Positions 35,150 through 46,270 of a stretch of DNA of 64,000 nucleotides are shown piece after piece; position 1 is the stretch's first letter; every line of letters begins with the position of its first letter. The DNA is from Fennellomyces sp. T-0311 (taxonomy: Eukaryota > Mucoromycota > Mucoromycetes > Mucorales > Lichtheimiaceae): contig JALLLT010000034.1 of the NCBI GenBank assembly GCA_025266875.1, positions 413,854 to 477,853 of the forward strand. Direction: 5' to 3'. The position numbers and the translations under genes were made by a program. The notes below the pieces were generated by a model. That model was not told the DNA's origin, searched no databases, and saw nothing but the letters and a program-made list of their open reading frames with translations.

Positions 35150-37260
35150 TGCAACACAACATCTTGCGCGGGGAGTCGTCGATATTGATGTTTCCGGATC
35201 TTCTGTGCTCACTTATGTATCGCTGAGCGATAATAATTGAAGTCCATTCATTTTTTGTAATGCGCGCTTGAGTACATTTTTAATTTGGGTGATGCCATTG
35301 TATCCAACGAAATTTAGGTCATACGAAAGCGACGCGTGTCAGGATTACGAAAATCGCAGTCTTAACGTAGAAAAGTGACATCACGAGGAAGGTCTATCAA
35401 TGAGCCCAAATTTTGTATACATTTTTCTGGCCGGTCTTTATGTACATATTGGAGTTACTATGACTACGGATTCATACAAGTATGATCGTTGCGTTATATA
35501 TAGCAGATGACTCAACGATTCTTAATTGACGATAACCGTACAGTGCAATGCAATACTAGTGACGTGCGAGTGCGTACATACAGAACAAGCAACGGTGGTC
35601 AAAGACAATCTCGTATATAACTTTCGTGCCTCAAGTGCATAATGAGATTTCTCTGATACTAGAAATTGCCAACGCGGATAGCCATGGATCGATATATTTA
35701 TCTTCAGTTGCAAAAGCATTTGCAGTACCGCAAATTCCTCAAATAATATCGCAAGATATTTACCGCAAACACAGTACTACAGCAAACACTTACTACAGCA
35801 AGCTACCTATTAGAGAAAAAGTTCAGTGAATGTTCGGATGTATGTCCGGTATAAATTCAAAATTTTTCGAGAGAAAGGTCGGGTTAGTCCGGGTATTACA
35901 GCAAAAGCTACCACAATTGCAGTACAGCAAAAACATTCAAGCCCTTAAGTGGGTGCCAGCAATGGTCGCTTCTGTAGTGACGCAAACGGTAAATAGTAGC
36001 GGCAGCTCGATTAAAAGGTGGTCAATAACGACGTCTGGAGTAACCATACCAGCTGCATTTTGGGTAGCTCCACATGAAATGACGGTCGGTGTCTATTTGA
36101 ACGTAAAGTAGACAGTTCGAAATTGTAGCATAACTGATGGAGGCGTTCACGACTTGGCAATGTTAGGTGATATATGTGCCACAGATAATACGTGCATGAT
36201 GAAGAGGCTAGGAAGCATTCCAAAATGATTTCCAGGCGGAGGTCAAGAACTCTAGGGTACCAGCCTGGTAGTAGAGTCATGGCGATAAAGCTTTATTAAT
36301 TTCTTGATGTTTGTCAAGAAGTGCTGTTCAGTATCGGTGAAACGAACGCTAAGCAGCAAAAGACAGCGTATCATAGACCGTGAATTAACTGAATATTGTG
36401 TAAAGAAGTGTTGACTAGATGGGGTAATATTGTGCGGCGCCATAATCCAAGCCGTTAAGAAGATCTATTAACTCCAGCCCGAGAAACGTACCCAGGCCTT
36501 CCTGGTATACCTTAAGTATAAAATTTTTGATTCCCTCATTTAGCCTCCTATAAACTGCAACCGTACCCTTTTGCCACTCATTCCCGGCGGGGGAGGCTGA
36601 ATAGCTCTTTTCAAGCAGTGGGAACCGTAGCGAGTGCATCAGTAGCGCCTCTCCTTTATGCTCGGGGAAAATAGAAAAATTTGACGTAAGAGTCTTGAAT
36701 ACAGCGGTGGCGGTCCGCGCCTTTAAAAAAGTTCTCTTTCACTTTCTATTATCTAATCGAAAATGACGACGGTGCATCCACTTGACGAAAAGTAACTTTA
36801 TTTATAGTGAGTCGGACGCCCCGTGGGTTACGTATCCCACCAACTGCTCTGCTCCATAAACAACACTAGCCTTAGCCAGTTCCCAAATTGTCAAGTAATG
36901 CAGTGTCACAGAGAGAATCTGCCCTATCCTTCAGAGTGAAAGAGCCACAACGCAGCAGCTATACTGGGAGGCGTTAAACAGATCAACACTACTCAGATTG
37001 ATACATTGCTATCGAAGCTTAAACCGACACGTCATGCCTTCGACTATACCAATTTTACAGCAATGATTGAAAGCAGCACAGATCGAATCAGCATATAATG
37101 AGCAAACAAGTAGACCTGCTTTATTTTCGTTCAGCCGCACTTTACCAGATGGGTCAAATATACAAAGGCTCGTTGACGCTCTGGTCAACACACAGACACG
37201 GACTAGTTAGCTTCTTTCCATAAATGGCAAGCAGAGCACGTCTCGCAATGGTGACAGGTG
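35150..37260. other. AT-rich region without genes, with a cluster of TACAGCAA-like motifs
   Basis: About 2.1 kb between the Tc1 remnant and copy B. No frame over 95 codons and none recognisable. At 35725-35935 there are about six copies of TAC(A/C)GCAA in one orientation. Such clusters occur near transposon ends, but no inverted repeat partner was seen. The rest shows nothing I can name. Confidence 0.4.
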
Positions 37261-37264
37261 AGCA

Positions 37265-39345
37265 TAAGGACGGAAATGCTGAAGTTCGCACGCGATTGCA
37301 AGCATGAACAGTAAGTTTATATTAAATGCAAAGTAATGTGGTATTTTGCTCAAGAAGAACTAGAGGAGATCGGTAACCACTGCGTTGCCCCAATACTCAC
37401 GTTGCTCACCAAAGTCATACGCCATCTACAATCTTTCCAAGTATATGATCCAGGCGAGAATACGACTGACAAGAAGGTGAGACCATCATGATGTGTATTT
37501 TTTCAACATGCTTGTCGCTTATACATTTCCCTTATTTATAGACCGTACAACAGTTAATGTCATACAAAGTTGATAACAGTGCCCTGGATCTCGAGGACGA
37601 TTACGATCTAGTATGGATCAATGACACCGACTCTGTGGCAAGATTGCTTTGACAACGCGTGGATTCAAGTTCGTGGATCGGTGTAAGTGTTGTTCCACAT
37701 ATTGAGGAAAAGTTCTAATTACCTGCTTAACTTTTAGAGAGGAAAAACGAGTACAACTTCAGTGAATCGACACAACGATGCACGGATAGTCGCAGGAACG
37801 GAATCAATGATCGGTCATCGAGGCGACCTAATTTTCGTGTACTCAAAGGTGGAACTTAAATGTGGAGATCTCGGGCGCTATAATGAAGGTGCCGAAGGTT
37901 CGAAAGGAGAGTCTTCAAAGGTTGATCGCTTTATTGGTATGTGCTGAATATCCTGGCACACCTGGCATTTTAATCAGATATGTCTATTCGCAGGAATGTA
38001 TCCCTACCGCTGATCAAGCTTAATGATGGACACCTCTGGCAGTTTCAAAGAAGCATCGAGTTAGTGGTCGACGAATTGCCCGTACTCCTCTTGTTCTAAT
38101 GTAAGCTCAATATTGTCACTGGAGCCGCATTAGCCATAACCACAAAGCTGCGTGTTTTGAGTAACCCTGTCGAGTTCTTGACACACACCCTTTATTAACC
38201 TTTCCATGGACTGTGTTTGCGTTACTGTTGACAAGTTTACAAAGCTTATCCCTTCTTTCATCTGTTCACCTTCGTATCACTCATGAAACAAACTCTGTAA
38301 CCCATCAAGATAAACAAGGCTAGTCATAAAATTTCCTATGCTGTTGAATTCGTTCGGGTACGACCACTTTTGGTGACACAGAGCCTTGCGCGGATATAAA
38401 CTTGACACACGTCGCCTCTTTCTTGCCCGTGTCAATCAACAATTGGCCATGATGCAGTCAGCTTTCCCAGGATCATTCAATGATTCGTCATGGTGCAGCC
38501 AACATTTCCACCCGCCCCGGCATTAATAAAACCTGGAGACACCATCTCTTTGACAAAAGCAACACTCAATCTTTATGCCACGAAAGAAACCTCAAGAATG
38601 GAAAACGCGCTTATGCAATTCAACAATATGACGATGCGGTCAACCACTACACTTGTGCTCTTGAAGCTTTGCAAGCCTACATATGAGCAGCACTACACAC
38701 TCACCGGCGGGAGCGTACGAAACCTTCCTGCGGAAGACGATCGAGCTGCGATCCCAGACAACAACACCAGAAGAATTGGAGCCAGCCACTGATGCAAGTG
38801 TTGCCACAGGACGTGTTTTTTTAGCACCCTATCACTATTGCCCATCAAAGATCGTGCACGTTTGGGAACAGCTTGTCGGTTCTGGAACGACTACGTGCTT
38901 AAGGGCCGCACATGTGGCACACAGTCAATCACAACGAGTTAGCAGAGCGAGTCGCCGGCTTCATCTCGATGGGTAACGTAAAAATAATCGCACTTGCAAG
39001 ACACATGGTGTTTGCTCACTGTATAAAATTTCCATTAGGTTTGACGCTGCAAATGCTGGTAATGGATTCTCCTACCGGTAATGTGTGCAGGATTCGCCGC
39101 ACCAAACGGTATGATTACCCGAAGACCGTGGGCCTCTTCCAATCCAGTGTACTTCCGATGTACGAAATGGTGTTGAAAGCAAAGGCCATTATGCTTGGAA
39201 ACATACGTATACTGGAATCACCACCGGCGAGACAAGCACAGACCGTTGACTTTGCACCAGTAACATGTCGAAAAGATCGTATCACAAGTACCGTTGGACA
39301 TTCTGGACAACTAAAAGCATCATCCTATAATACCTGACTCAGACA
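37265..39345 (+). pseudogene. Copy B of the three-copy gene family, 5'-truncated and internally deleted
   Basis: Read rightwards, the first recognisable piece is the end of exon 4 (EMLKFARDCKHE up to the donor at 37309). A shortened exon 5 follows (YFAQEELEEIG...LQSFQVYDPGENTTDK), missing the ACHALIIDVNDPSW part. Exon 6 goes from NDTDSVAR straight to the end, with about 35 codons lost. The last exon begins RHNDARIVAGTESM and GHRGDLIFVYSKVELKCGD, breaks near 37925, and resumes at about 38947 with GFISMGNVKIIALARHMVF, nearly identical to copy C. It ends differently after DFAPVT, without the Ser-rich tail. It is clearly non-functional and lies tail-to-tail with copy C. Confidence 0.8.
37926..38946. 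other. About 1-kb insertion within copy B, possibly carrying a host-gene fragment
   Basis: It replaces the roughly 120 bases expected from copy C. Near 38590-38680 the frame NGKRAYAIQQYDDAVNHYTC resembles one helical TPR unit, as in NASP/Hif1-type histone chaperones. Just before it, in another frame, is a start-like MVQPTFPPAPALIKPGD. Frames are broken. A piece of gene with promoter-like sequence in front would fit capture by a transposon, but no element ends are visible. The TPR likeness rests on about 25 residues. Confidence 0.3.
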
Positions 39346-40741
39346 ACAACAGGTGTTTAGCACCTTGTTCCAAAGCATATTCAACAACAAAGCATCGCTG
39401 TATCATCTGGATAAGGAACAGATGATGCTTTCGCTGGATAAGGACGATGTCGAGAGAATATAACAAAACCTTTAGTGAGCAACTTTTGTAACTTGAAAAT
39501 TCTATGACAGCCACACGTTTCACTTTAACAAATTGATAATCCTACGAAGTACATTTTGGATGTTTTGCGTCCCTTGCTCTTCTTCGTAATAAAAAGCCAT
39601 TTCAAGATTCCCGATGACCTTTTTTGCTTGTTTCGTAAGCAATATTTTTAAAAGTTCTCATTTGTACTTGGTGCGGCGGTCGAGCCCAGCATACGCGGTA
39701 TTTGTTAGAGAGGCTATGTAAATGATTTTTTTTACCCCTTTCACAGTCATCCAGACTTGGAACTACTAACATGTAGTATGTCGAATCGTGTACGGGGATT
39801 ACAGTTAAGTAGACCAGGTCGTCCCAAACTGACAGACTTGTCCAGCAGTTTTGAGGATTTGCTCCTGTCAATTATACAAGTTATATTACATACTAGTCAT
39901 CCATTTCGATCCTTTTAGGTCTTAGCGATGAATTCATCAGCGACAGCTTTATTAACGTCAGAATCAAGAGCACCTCATACCTATAGACTTTATTTTATAG
40001 CTTACTGTGATCAACAAAACTACTTGAAGCGTTGTCGTGGCTGCTTGAATTGCCAGGAGCGACTACCATTTTGCGCGTGGTTGCTGATATTAGTACTTGG
40101 GAAATATGCTTCGTATTGCTTCAAAAAAATATGCCATCCGCACAGCAGCATGCATACATTTATATGTACTGGCGTTGGGTGTTGTATGGAATAATATTAT
40201 GAGTTTAATTATTGCCTGCAAATATTCATTTGAATGACCTTGTAGCGAGATACGAGGGATAATTACACTTTTATGTTTGCCCGTTGCCACATCTGTAAAT
40301 TCTCCATACATCAAAGTTTTTTGCAAGTAAACAAGGCAATGTATAACTCGGCTTCTACACGTAAAATATTCAATTTGCTATTCGTAGCACCTTGCTTAAT
40401 GATACCTGTACGCAGAGAATTCCTGATTATTTTCAAGTGTAACAATCCTTTGTGGTCATTAACAAGTACATATCTTGCATAGTGGTTGGAAGAAGGCGAT
40501 ACGCGCGTAGAAGAAACCGTAAAATTAGTCAGAGTGTACTACAAAACCGAAAGAGCCACTTACATCGATTCGAGTACGGATATTTACGTATATAAATTAC
40601 TCACTAAACATTTCCGCATACTCATCTTCTCAACACCAAAGCCTTCATTAAAAAGTTATAGTCATACAAGTAATAGTGAATGCATAAGATAAAAAGGAAA
40701 GTGAGGGGCATAATGGATGAGTTGATGTGAGCTAAAACATA
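39346..40741. other. Spacer between the tail-to-tail copies B and C
   Basis: About 1.4 kb, AT-rich, with several frames of 60-90 codons and no recognisable domain. It presumably holds the 3' flanks of both copies. No inverted repeats noticed. Confidence 0.4.
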
Positions 40742-42823
40742 TTATGACGATGATGAAGATGAGGATGGTAAAGAAGGAGCAGGGCGCTTTCGCGGTACGG
40801 ATGATGACGATGATGACGACGATGATGATGGTAAGGAAGGTAGAGGACGCTTTTGCGGTACGGATGACGATGATGATGATGACGACGAATTGGACGGTGC
40901 TGTTGATGCTGAGGATGTTGATGGCGACGGAATTTTTGGTGGTTGAGGTGAAGGAGGGCATGGGGGGAGGCGGAAGCTGGTGGAGGTGACAGGAGCAAAG
41001 TCAACGGTCTGTGCTTGTCTCGCCGGTGGTGATTCCAGTATACGTATGTTTCCAAGCATAATGGCCTTCGCCTTCAACACCATTTCGTACATCGGAAGTA
41101 CACTGGCTTGGAAGAGGTCCACGGTCTCGGGGTACTCATATCGTTGGGTGCGGCGAATCCTGCACACATTACCGGTAGGAGAATCCATTACCAGCATTTG
41201 CAGCGTCAAACCTAATGGAAATTTTATACAGTGAGCAAACACCATGTGTCTTGCAAGTGCGATTATTTTTACGTTACCCATCGAGATGAAGCCGACGACT
41301 CGGAACTGGCTTCTCTTGTCCGGACGCTTTGAAATAAGCTCGGCCAGCTCATCCTTCATCATCTTGGGAGTTTTCAAGAAGCTCTCCCGCAACTCTTTCG
41401 AGCCTTTGGCACCTTCATTATAGCGCCCGAGCTCTCCACATCCAAGTTCCACCTTTGAGTACACGAATATTAGGTCGCCTCGGCGACCGATAGCCTTTCG
41501 GCTCATTGATTCTGCCCCTGCTACTATCCGTGCATCGTTGCGTCGGTTCGCCGATGCGGAACTCGTTTTCTCTCCTCTAAAAAGTTAAGCAGCTAATTAG
41601 GACCTTTGCCCAATGTGAAACAGTATTTCCACCTACCCGCGAACTTGTATTCCCGCGTTGTCGAAGCAATCTTCGATAAACGCCCAAACGCGACGCAAAA
41701 GATCTCCTTCAGTGTGATGGGTTATGGGAAAATAACCCCAGCGATACATCTTGGTTGCCCTAGCAACGGAGTCATTGATCCACATTAGATCGTAATCGTC
41801 CTTATGATCCAGGGCGCTATTATCAACTTTGTACGCCATTAACTGTTGTACGGTCTATAAATAAAGTAAATGTATAAGCGACAAGCATGTTGAAAAAACA
41901 CAACATGATAATCTCACCTTGCCGGTTGGATTTTCGGTTGGATCATATGCTTGAAAAGATTGCAGATGGTGCATGACTTTGGCGGTCAACGTGGGCATCG
42001 GCTCGAGGTTATACGACCCGATCTCTTCCAGTTCTTGCTGTGTGAAGTACTTGCCGTTGACCCAGGAAGGATCGTTTACATCGATGATTAACGCATGGCA
42101 AGCACTGACACAAACTTTAGTGAACTTCCACATTACTTTGCATTTGATATAAACTTACTGCTCATGGTTGCACTTTCGTGCAAACTCCAACACCTTATCT
42201 TCAACGCAAGTTGAATTGCTCAGCAACCACTTGGCAGCTTTCAAATTTTTATGCTGCTTTTCAACGAAGTCTGTGAATGACGACGTGATAGTTTTGGTGG
42301 TAGTTGTCGCTGACGACAGTATCTGAGGCGACGAATTGGTTGTCCGAGTACGTGCCTTCGAGATCCGTTAGTATTATGGCGAATTTTTTTTTTAGCTTCG
42401 TACATACTTCGAATTCCTTCCACTTCGGTTCATGCTTTGTGGACTTCTAAAAAATTTGCGCCATTTAATTTCCATATTAATGCCGCGTATGCACGAACGT
42501 ACTTCCACGCGATGCTTCTTTAACAGCACCCTGAACATTCTTTTCCAGAAAGACTTGACGTCTGCTTCCGGTGTGTGCTCGGCGAAAAACCCCACGTCAA
42601 ATTCCGCAAAACCACGAAGACTAGGCACTTCGGTTGCATTAATGTACTCTTTAAATTCTACATTGTAACCAGATCATTAATGACTACTTTATTGGAGTAG
42701 ATATACGTTTTATGGCTTACTGCGGTCGATAACATCACTAACATGGTTACTTGAGCTGTTGCTATGGAAACCTGTGTTGCTACGCGAGCTATCGTTGCCA
42801 GGGGCAGTTGTCATGTTGGACAT
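40742..42823 (-). CDS. Copy C: intact member of an uncharacterised, locally multiplied gene family (PD-(D/E)XK-like motif)
   Basis: Seven exons with GT/AG sites (42823-42721, 42657-42503, 42446-42408, 42355-42159, 42104-41918, 41854-41638, 41574-40742) sum to 1731 nt, a clean 576-residue frame. I do not recognise the function. Visible parts are a Ser/Asn-rich N-terminus, a helical block (FVEKQHKNLKAAKWLL), DVNDPSWVNGKYFTQQELEE and DDYDLMWINDSVARATKMYR. A core follows, AIGRRGDLIFVYSKVELGCG then ELGR, in which Asp followed by Glu-x-Gly-x-Gly-Glu resembles a degenerate PD-(D/E)XK nuclease site (inference). Conserved C-terminal blocks are FISMGNVKIIALARHMVFAH, MDSPTGNVCRIRRTQRYEYP, a Pro-rich stretch and Ser tracts with RKRP motifs that could be nuclear localisation signals. 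The tandem AGAG acceptor before the last exon uses the second AG. It may be a TE-associated or lineage-specific gene. Confidence 0.7.
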
Positions 42824-42941
42824 GGTGATTGGGCAAAGTACAAAGTCAATCAACCTCGGTTTTGACGGGTAACATGAAAAAAGGTTCCCTTCCTCCTCAG
42901 TGTGACAGCGTTTTTTGTAAGTAAAAGGCACCTTTTTCTAA

Positions 42942-43400
42942 GGGCTTTACCTCGCGCACACCAGATTTCGACCTCGCGCACACCAGGTCGCCCAGTCACT
43001 TTAGTAAAATATTTAATACAAAAAGGCACATATAAGTCATGGCGTTATAGGTACTTTTATTTTATATAAGTACCGTATTCTTGTTCTTATATGAGTCCTT
43101 ATCATTTGGGATAACTGGTTGGCTTTTATTACGGTGGCCTCGAGCTTTACCACCATGGCCACAAATAAAATTCGTAGTCACCATGTTTTGAGTGTTCAAA
43201 TTGCTCGAGTCAATTTTTACAGTGTAACCATCCTCTTCGGTCACTAGCGTAAGATTGGCGTAAAGTTGTTCTCGGTTAAAGTAGGTCTTTTTGTAATTGA
43301 GTCCATTGACAGCATCATCGATGCGTTGGAGTGCGCAAGGTGATTTCTATACTCAGAACATTTTATAGAGTGGGCGACCTTGTGTGCGCGAGGTAAAACC
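42942..43400. mobile_element. Second Mutator-like miniature element, upstream of copy C
   Basis: The 459-bp element has ends GGGCTTTACCTCGCGCACAC and, reverse-complemented on the right, GGTTTTACCTCGCGCACAC. Both ends also carry a GGTCGCCCA block further in. The flanks TTTTTCTAA at 42933-42941 and 43401-43409 form a TSD of at least 9 bp (up to 12, since more flanking bases match). The left arm repeats CCTCGCGCACACC twice. It lies 119 bp before the copy C start codon. The interior encodes, on the minus strand, a remnant of a transposase N-terminus (see next entry). Confidence 0.7.
43062..43345 (-). pseudogene. Remnant of a MULE transposase N-terminal region
   Basis: Leftward frame with AINGLNYKKTYFNREQLYAN, then EEDGYTVKIDSSNL and VTTNFICGHGGKARGHRNKS. 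A Cys-x-His-Gly-Gly-Lys block after a KIDSSN-type segment is typical of the FAR1/MULE-type N-terminal zinc-binding region. No DDE core is attached, so the element is non-autonomous. Confidence 0.45.
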
Positions 43401-43589
43401 TTTTTCTAAAATTCGGGTGCACCCTATGAAATTGCACTTTTTTAACGTCAACAGTGTGATTTTTGATAAAATAATACTGTAGCTATACTCTAGAGAAGTA
43501 ATATAATATAATACTTATGCAATCGTCAGATTGGCTTCCATATAGAATTGTATCATGTAATCCGTGAGGCATTTTCTATGTACATACTT

Positions 43590-45595
43590 TCATGTAGCAT
43601 TGTAATCTTTCGAACAACCAAGATACTGCCAGAGTTTTTCATGGTATGGTTTAACAGCCGGCCATTCTAAATGGCAGGCGCGAGATGGGATCAAATCGAT
43701 AACGACAAAATGGCCTATTTGTGAGAGAGGCAGCAGATTAACGGGTTGTGGTTGTGGGTTATCTTCCGAAGGAACCGTGAGTGGCAGGTACATAACTGAA
43801 GGCCATTCTGGACGAGTATCGAATATAGCAATGGGCGTGGTGTATGCATCTGCGGCTATTTGAGCGTCGATTGTTCCTTCGGAATAGTAATCTCTGCCAC
43901 ATGACTTAATGTGTGCTGTTTCTGGTGTACTACCATACTCCAGTCTCTCGATCGTGTTCTTCATGACGTTTATGCGCCCATTGAACAGGCAATCAAGGTA
44001 GAAGTCATGATTACGATGCAGATGGCTCAGCATCCTTTCCTTGAGCTTCATATGCTTATCTTGATTCCCCAGAATTTGTAGCGCAAGTGCACGATATCCG
44101 CAGAACCCGTCTGCTTCCACATCGCTGGTGCCAGTTGAGCAATCCTCTGATACATCTCTATGAACAAATCTAGTTATTACAGCATAAGTATCACACTTTC
44201 AGTATACACTTGATCAAATTTACTCTATTGACCTCCTGTTGTTAGGTCTTTTTGGCCAAAGATCTTCCTGGCTATGCTCGGGCGCTCGTCTTCTCTTTAT
44301 TTTCTTTCTTTCACCAGCATGGTCTCCCATTTTCTTGCACTCGGAAATTTCTTGCAACTTATGCATAGCCTTATCGGATTTATTTTTCTTTAGATGGTCC
44401 TATGCTTTGGCCGAGAATTTCGTTAAGTCGCTGTTCAGTACCGGGTTCCAGATTTTCTCCCGTGCGTCCACTCTCTGGAAGGGTGAATGGGTCGTTTTTG
44501 GCGTCCGGGAGTCCAATTGCTCGTTCATCAATGTAGTACATTGTATCTTCTTCATTTTGGATATATTCTACATCCTCTTTCGAAAGCTCCTTGTCGTCAT
44601 TACTACGCCGGCTGCATTGCTTACAGTTACTGGGTTTCCAACCTTGCGTACTGGGCTCAACCTTTGCTACTTCGCAAGCATCCTCATAGTATGACAGGTT
44701 TAACCCATCATGTACAGCAGCAACAGTGTCAACAAGCTGGCTGGCTACATCTGGCGGACGGCCATCATTTACATACATAATTTTTGAATCTTGGGCGCCG
44801 CTTCGATTTCTGTCGAGGTGCTCTGCCGTAGGTAGGTCGTAATCCATACTCTTGATAGTTTTTCAGAGCATTCTCGGCTGTTGGAATGTAGTTGAGAGCA
44901 TGCCGAAGCCCTAGGGTTAAACATGGTTACTCTTCGATGTTACGATACAGGTCTCCGTGGTAAGCCTCAACAGCATTTGTTGTGCGTGATGGATGACTAC
45001 GTAGAGCGTTGTTCATGGTGGAGCGATGCTGAAAAATCATGCTGCTTATAGACGGTTGGAGCCACCATTTAAGCCAGCTGAACGCACGTTGGTAGTTTGT
45101 TACCAGTTCTCTGCAGCTTTGACAGAACACATCAGCATCCTCGGTTGTCCGAATGATCCTTGTCAGTTCCCAAAATCGCTCGGATCCTTCTGGTGGGACG
45201 GTTTGATGATTGCTGCTGGCGCGTTGCACAGATTGCATCCAGTGCATATAGCACCCTTTGACGAAGCGTGCTCCATCTGTTTTCCCGGTGTATGCAGTAT
45301 ATGCCTTTAAAAATCCATTTTTCTGCGCCAGTGAAAAGGCCAACAGCATTCCGAGAAACCGATTTTGTCCTTCGAAGTTCAATCCGTACTCGTTCATGAA
45401 AGCAAAGAAGTATTGAGAGAAGTTTGCTTCGGAAAGACCATCAATAACAGCTTGGAAAATTACAGCATGCTTTTTAAGTTGTCGGATATAGATTACTGTG
45501 GCGCAAAGGTAATAACCTTTGTCGATTGCCTTGAAAGTGACATCGGTCACTGCTGAAAATGCTTGGAAGTTGACATATTCCTAGATGAGTGGAGC
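43590..45595 (-). pseudogene. MULE-type transposase fused to a C-terminal OTU cysteine protease domain, decayed
   Basis: Read leftwards, the transposase core begins after an acceptor near 45590 (NFQAFSAVTDVTFKAIDKGY, with a probable catalytic Asp). It continues to HPSRTTNAVEAYHGDLYRN. An in-frame TAA follows at 44927-44929, and the frame continues as GLRHALNYIPTAENALKNYQ before shifting. A linker contains DGRPPDVASQ. The OTU domain is open in 44120-43590. DGFCGYRALALQ holds the catalytic Asp and Cys, and IGHFVVIDL the catalytic His. OTU enzymes cleave ubiquitin linkages, and fusion to transposases is known for several eukaryotic MULE-like families. The 5' part is missing. The OTU half alone is intact enough to look selected or recently lost. 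Confidence 0.65.
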
Positions 45596-46270
45596 GCGAT
45601 AAGCAATGAAGAACGACCCGGGTAAGACATATTTTAGTAACTCGATTATTACGTCTCTAGCTAAATTTAAATGTTTTTCAAATCAAAATAAACGCGTTTC
45701 CATCATTTACTACGCTATTCATCCTTACGCCAATGATAGTACCGACATATTTAATTTGTCGCCATAATCTGCACCAACTGCATCATCCACTAGATACGCT
45801 TAAATTATTCGTGGAGCCATTCATAAGAAAGAACGGAAACCAGAATTAAAGTATTCCCAGGTTATTCTTGTTTTGTTAAACATGAAAATAAGGAAGAAGG
45901 AACATTCCGCGATTTTCATGCTCTACTTTTTTTTCGTGCTTTCTCGAGTATTCTCATGTTTTACCTTCCCATGGTACTTGACTTTTGTAACTTTGATAGA
46001 TCATCTTTGCTGTTGAGGTGATCTTACCCACTTAGCGACGATCGAGAGCAAATATGCCATCATTTTAACAGTCAACGTACCGACGGGTGACTGTAGGAGC
46101 ACGGCATTTTTGATTTTCTTCAAACTCGGCTGTAGTGTCGATAGTGTTAGCCATCTCCGTTCTGGTTGGGTAGTTGGGGAGAATTCTGACGTAATTATTC
46201 CTGATGATCCATGGGCTTGTTTTCTGGCAGTCGAGATTTTTTCTCTTGCCTTGATCAACCATTATCTTTT
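45596..46270. other. Region upstream of the transposase pseudogene
   Basis: AT-rich. A leftward frame at 46262-46065 (IIRNNYVRILPNYPTRTEMA) could be a detached 5' exon of the same transposase family, but no motif proves it. Otherwise nothing recognised. Confidence 0.3.

Noticed and set aside
43590..44120. OTU domain as a stand-alone host deubiquitinase gene
   Set aside because: No own start context, and the preceding transposase sequence in the same orientation fits a fused element protein. Kept as part of the pseudogene, with the alternative noted.
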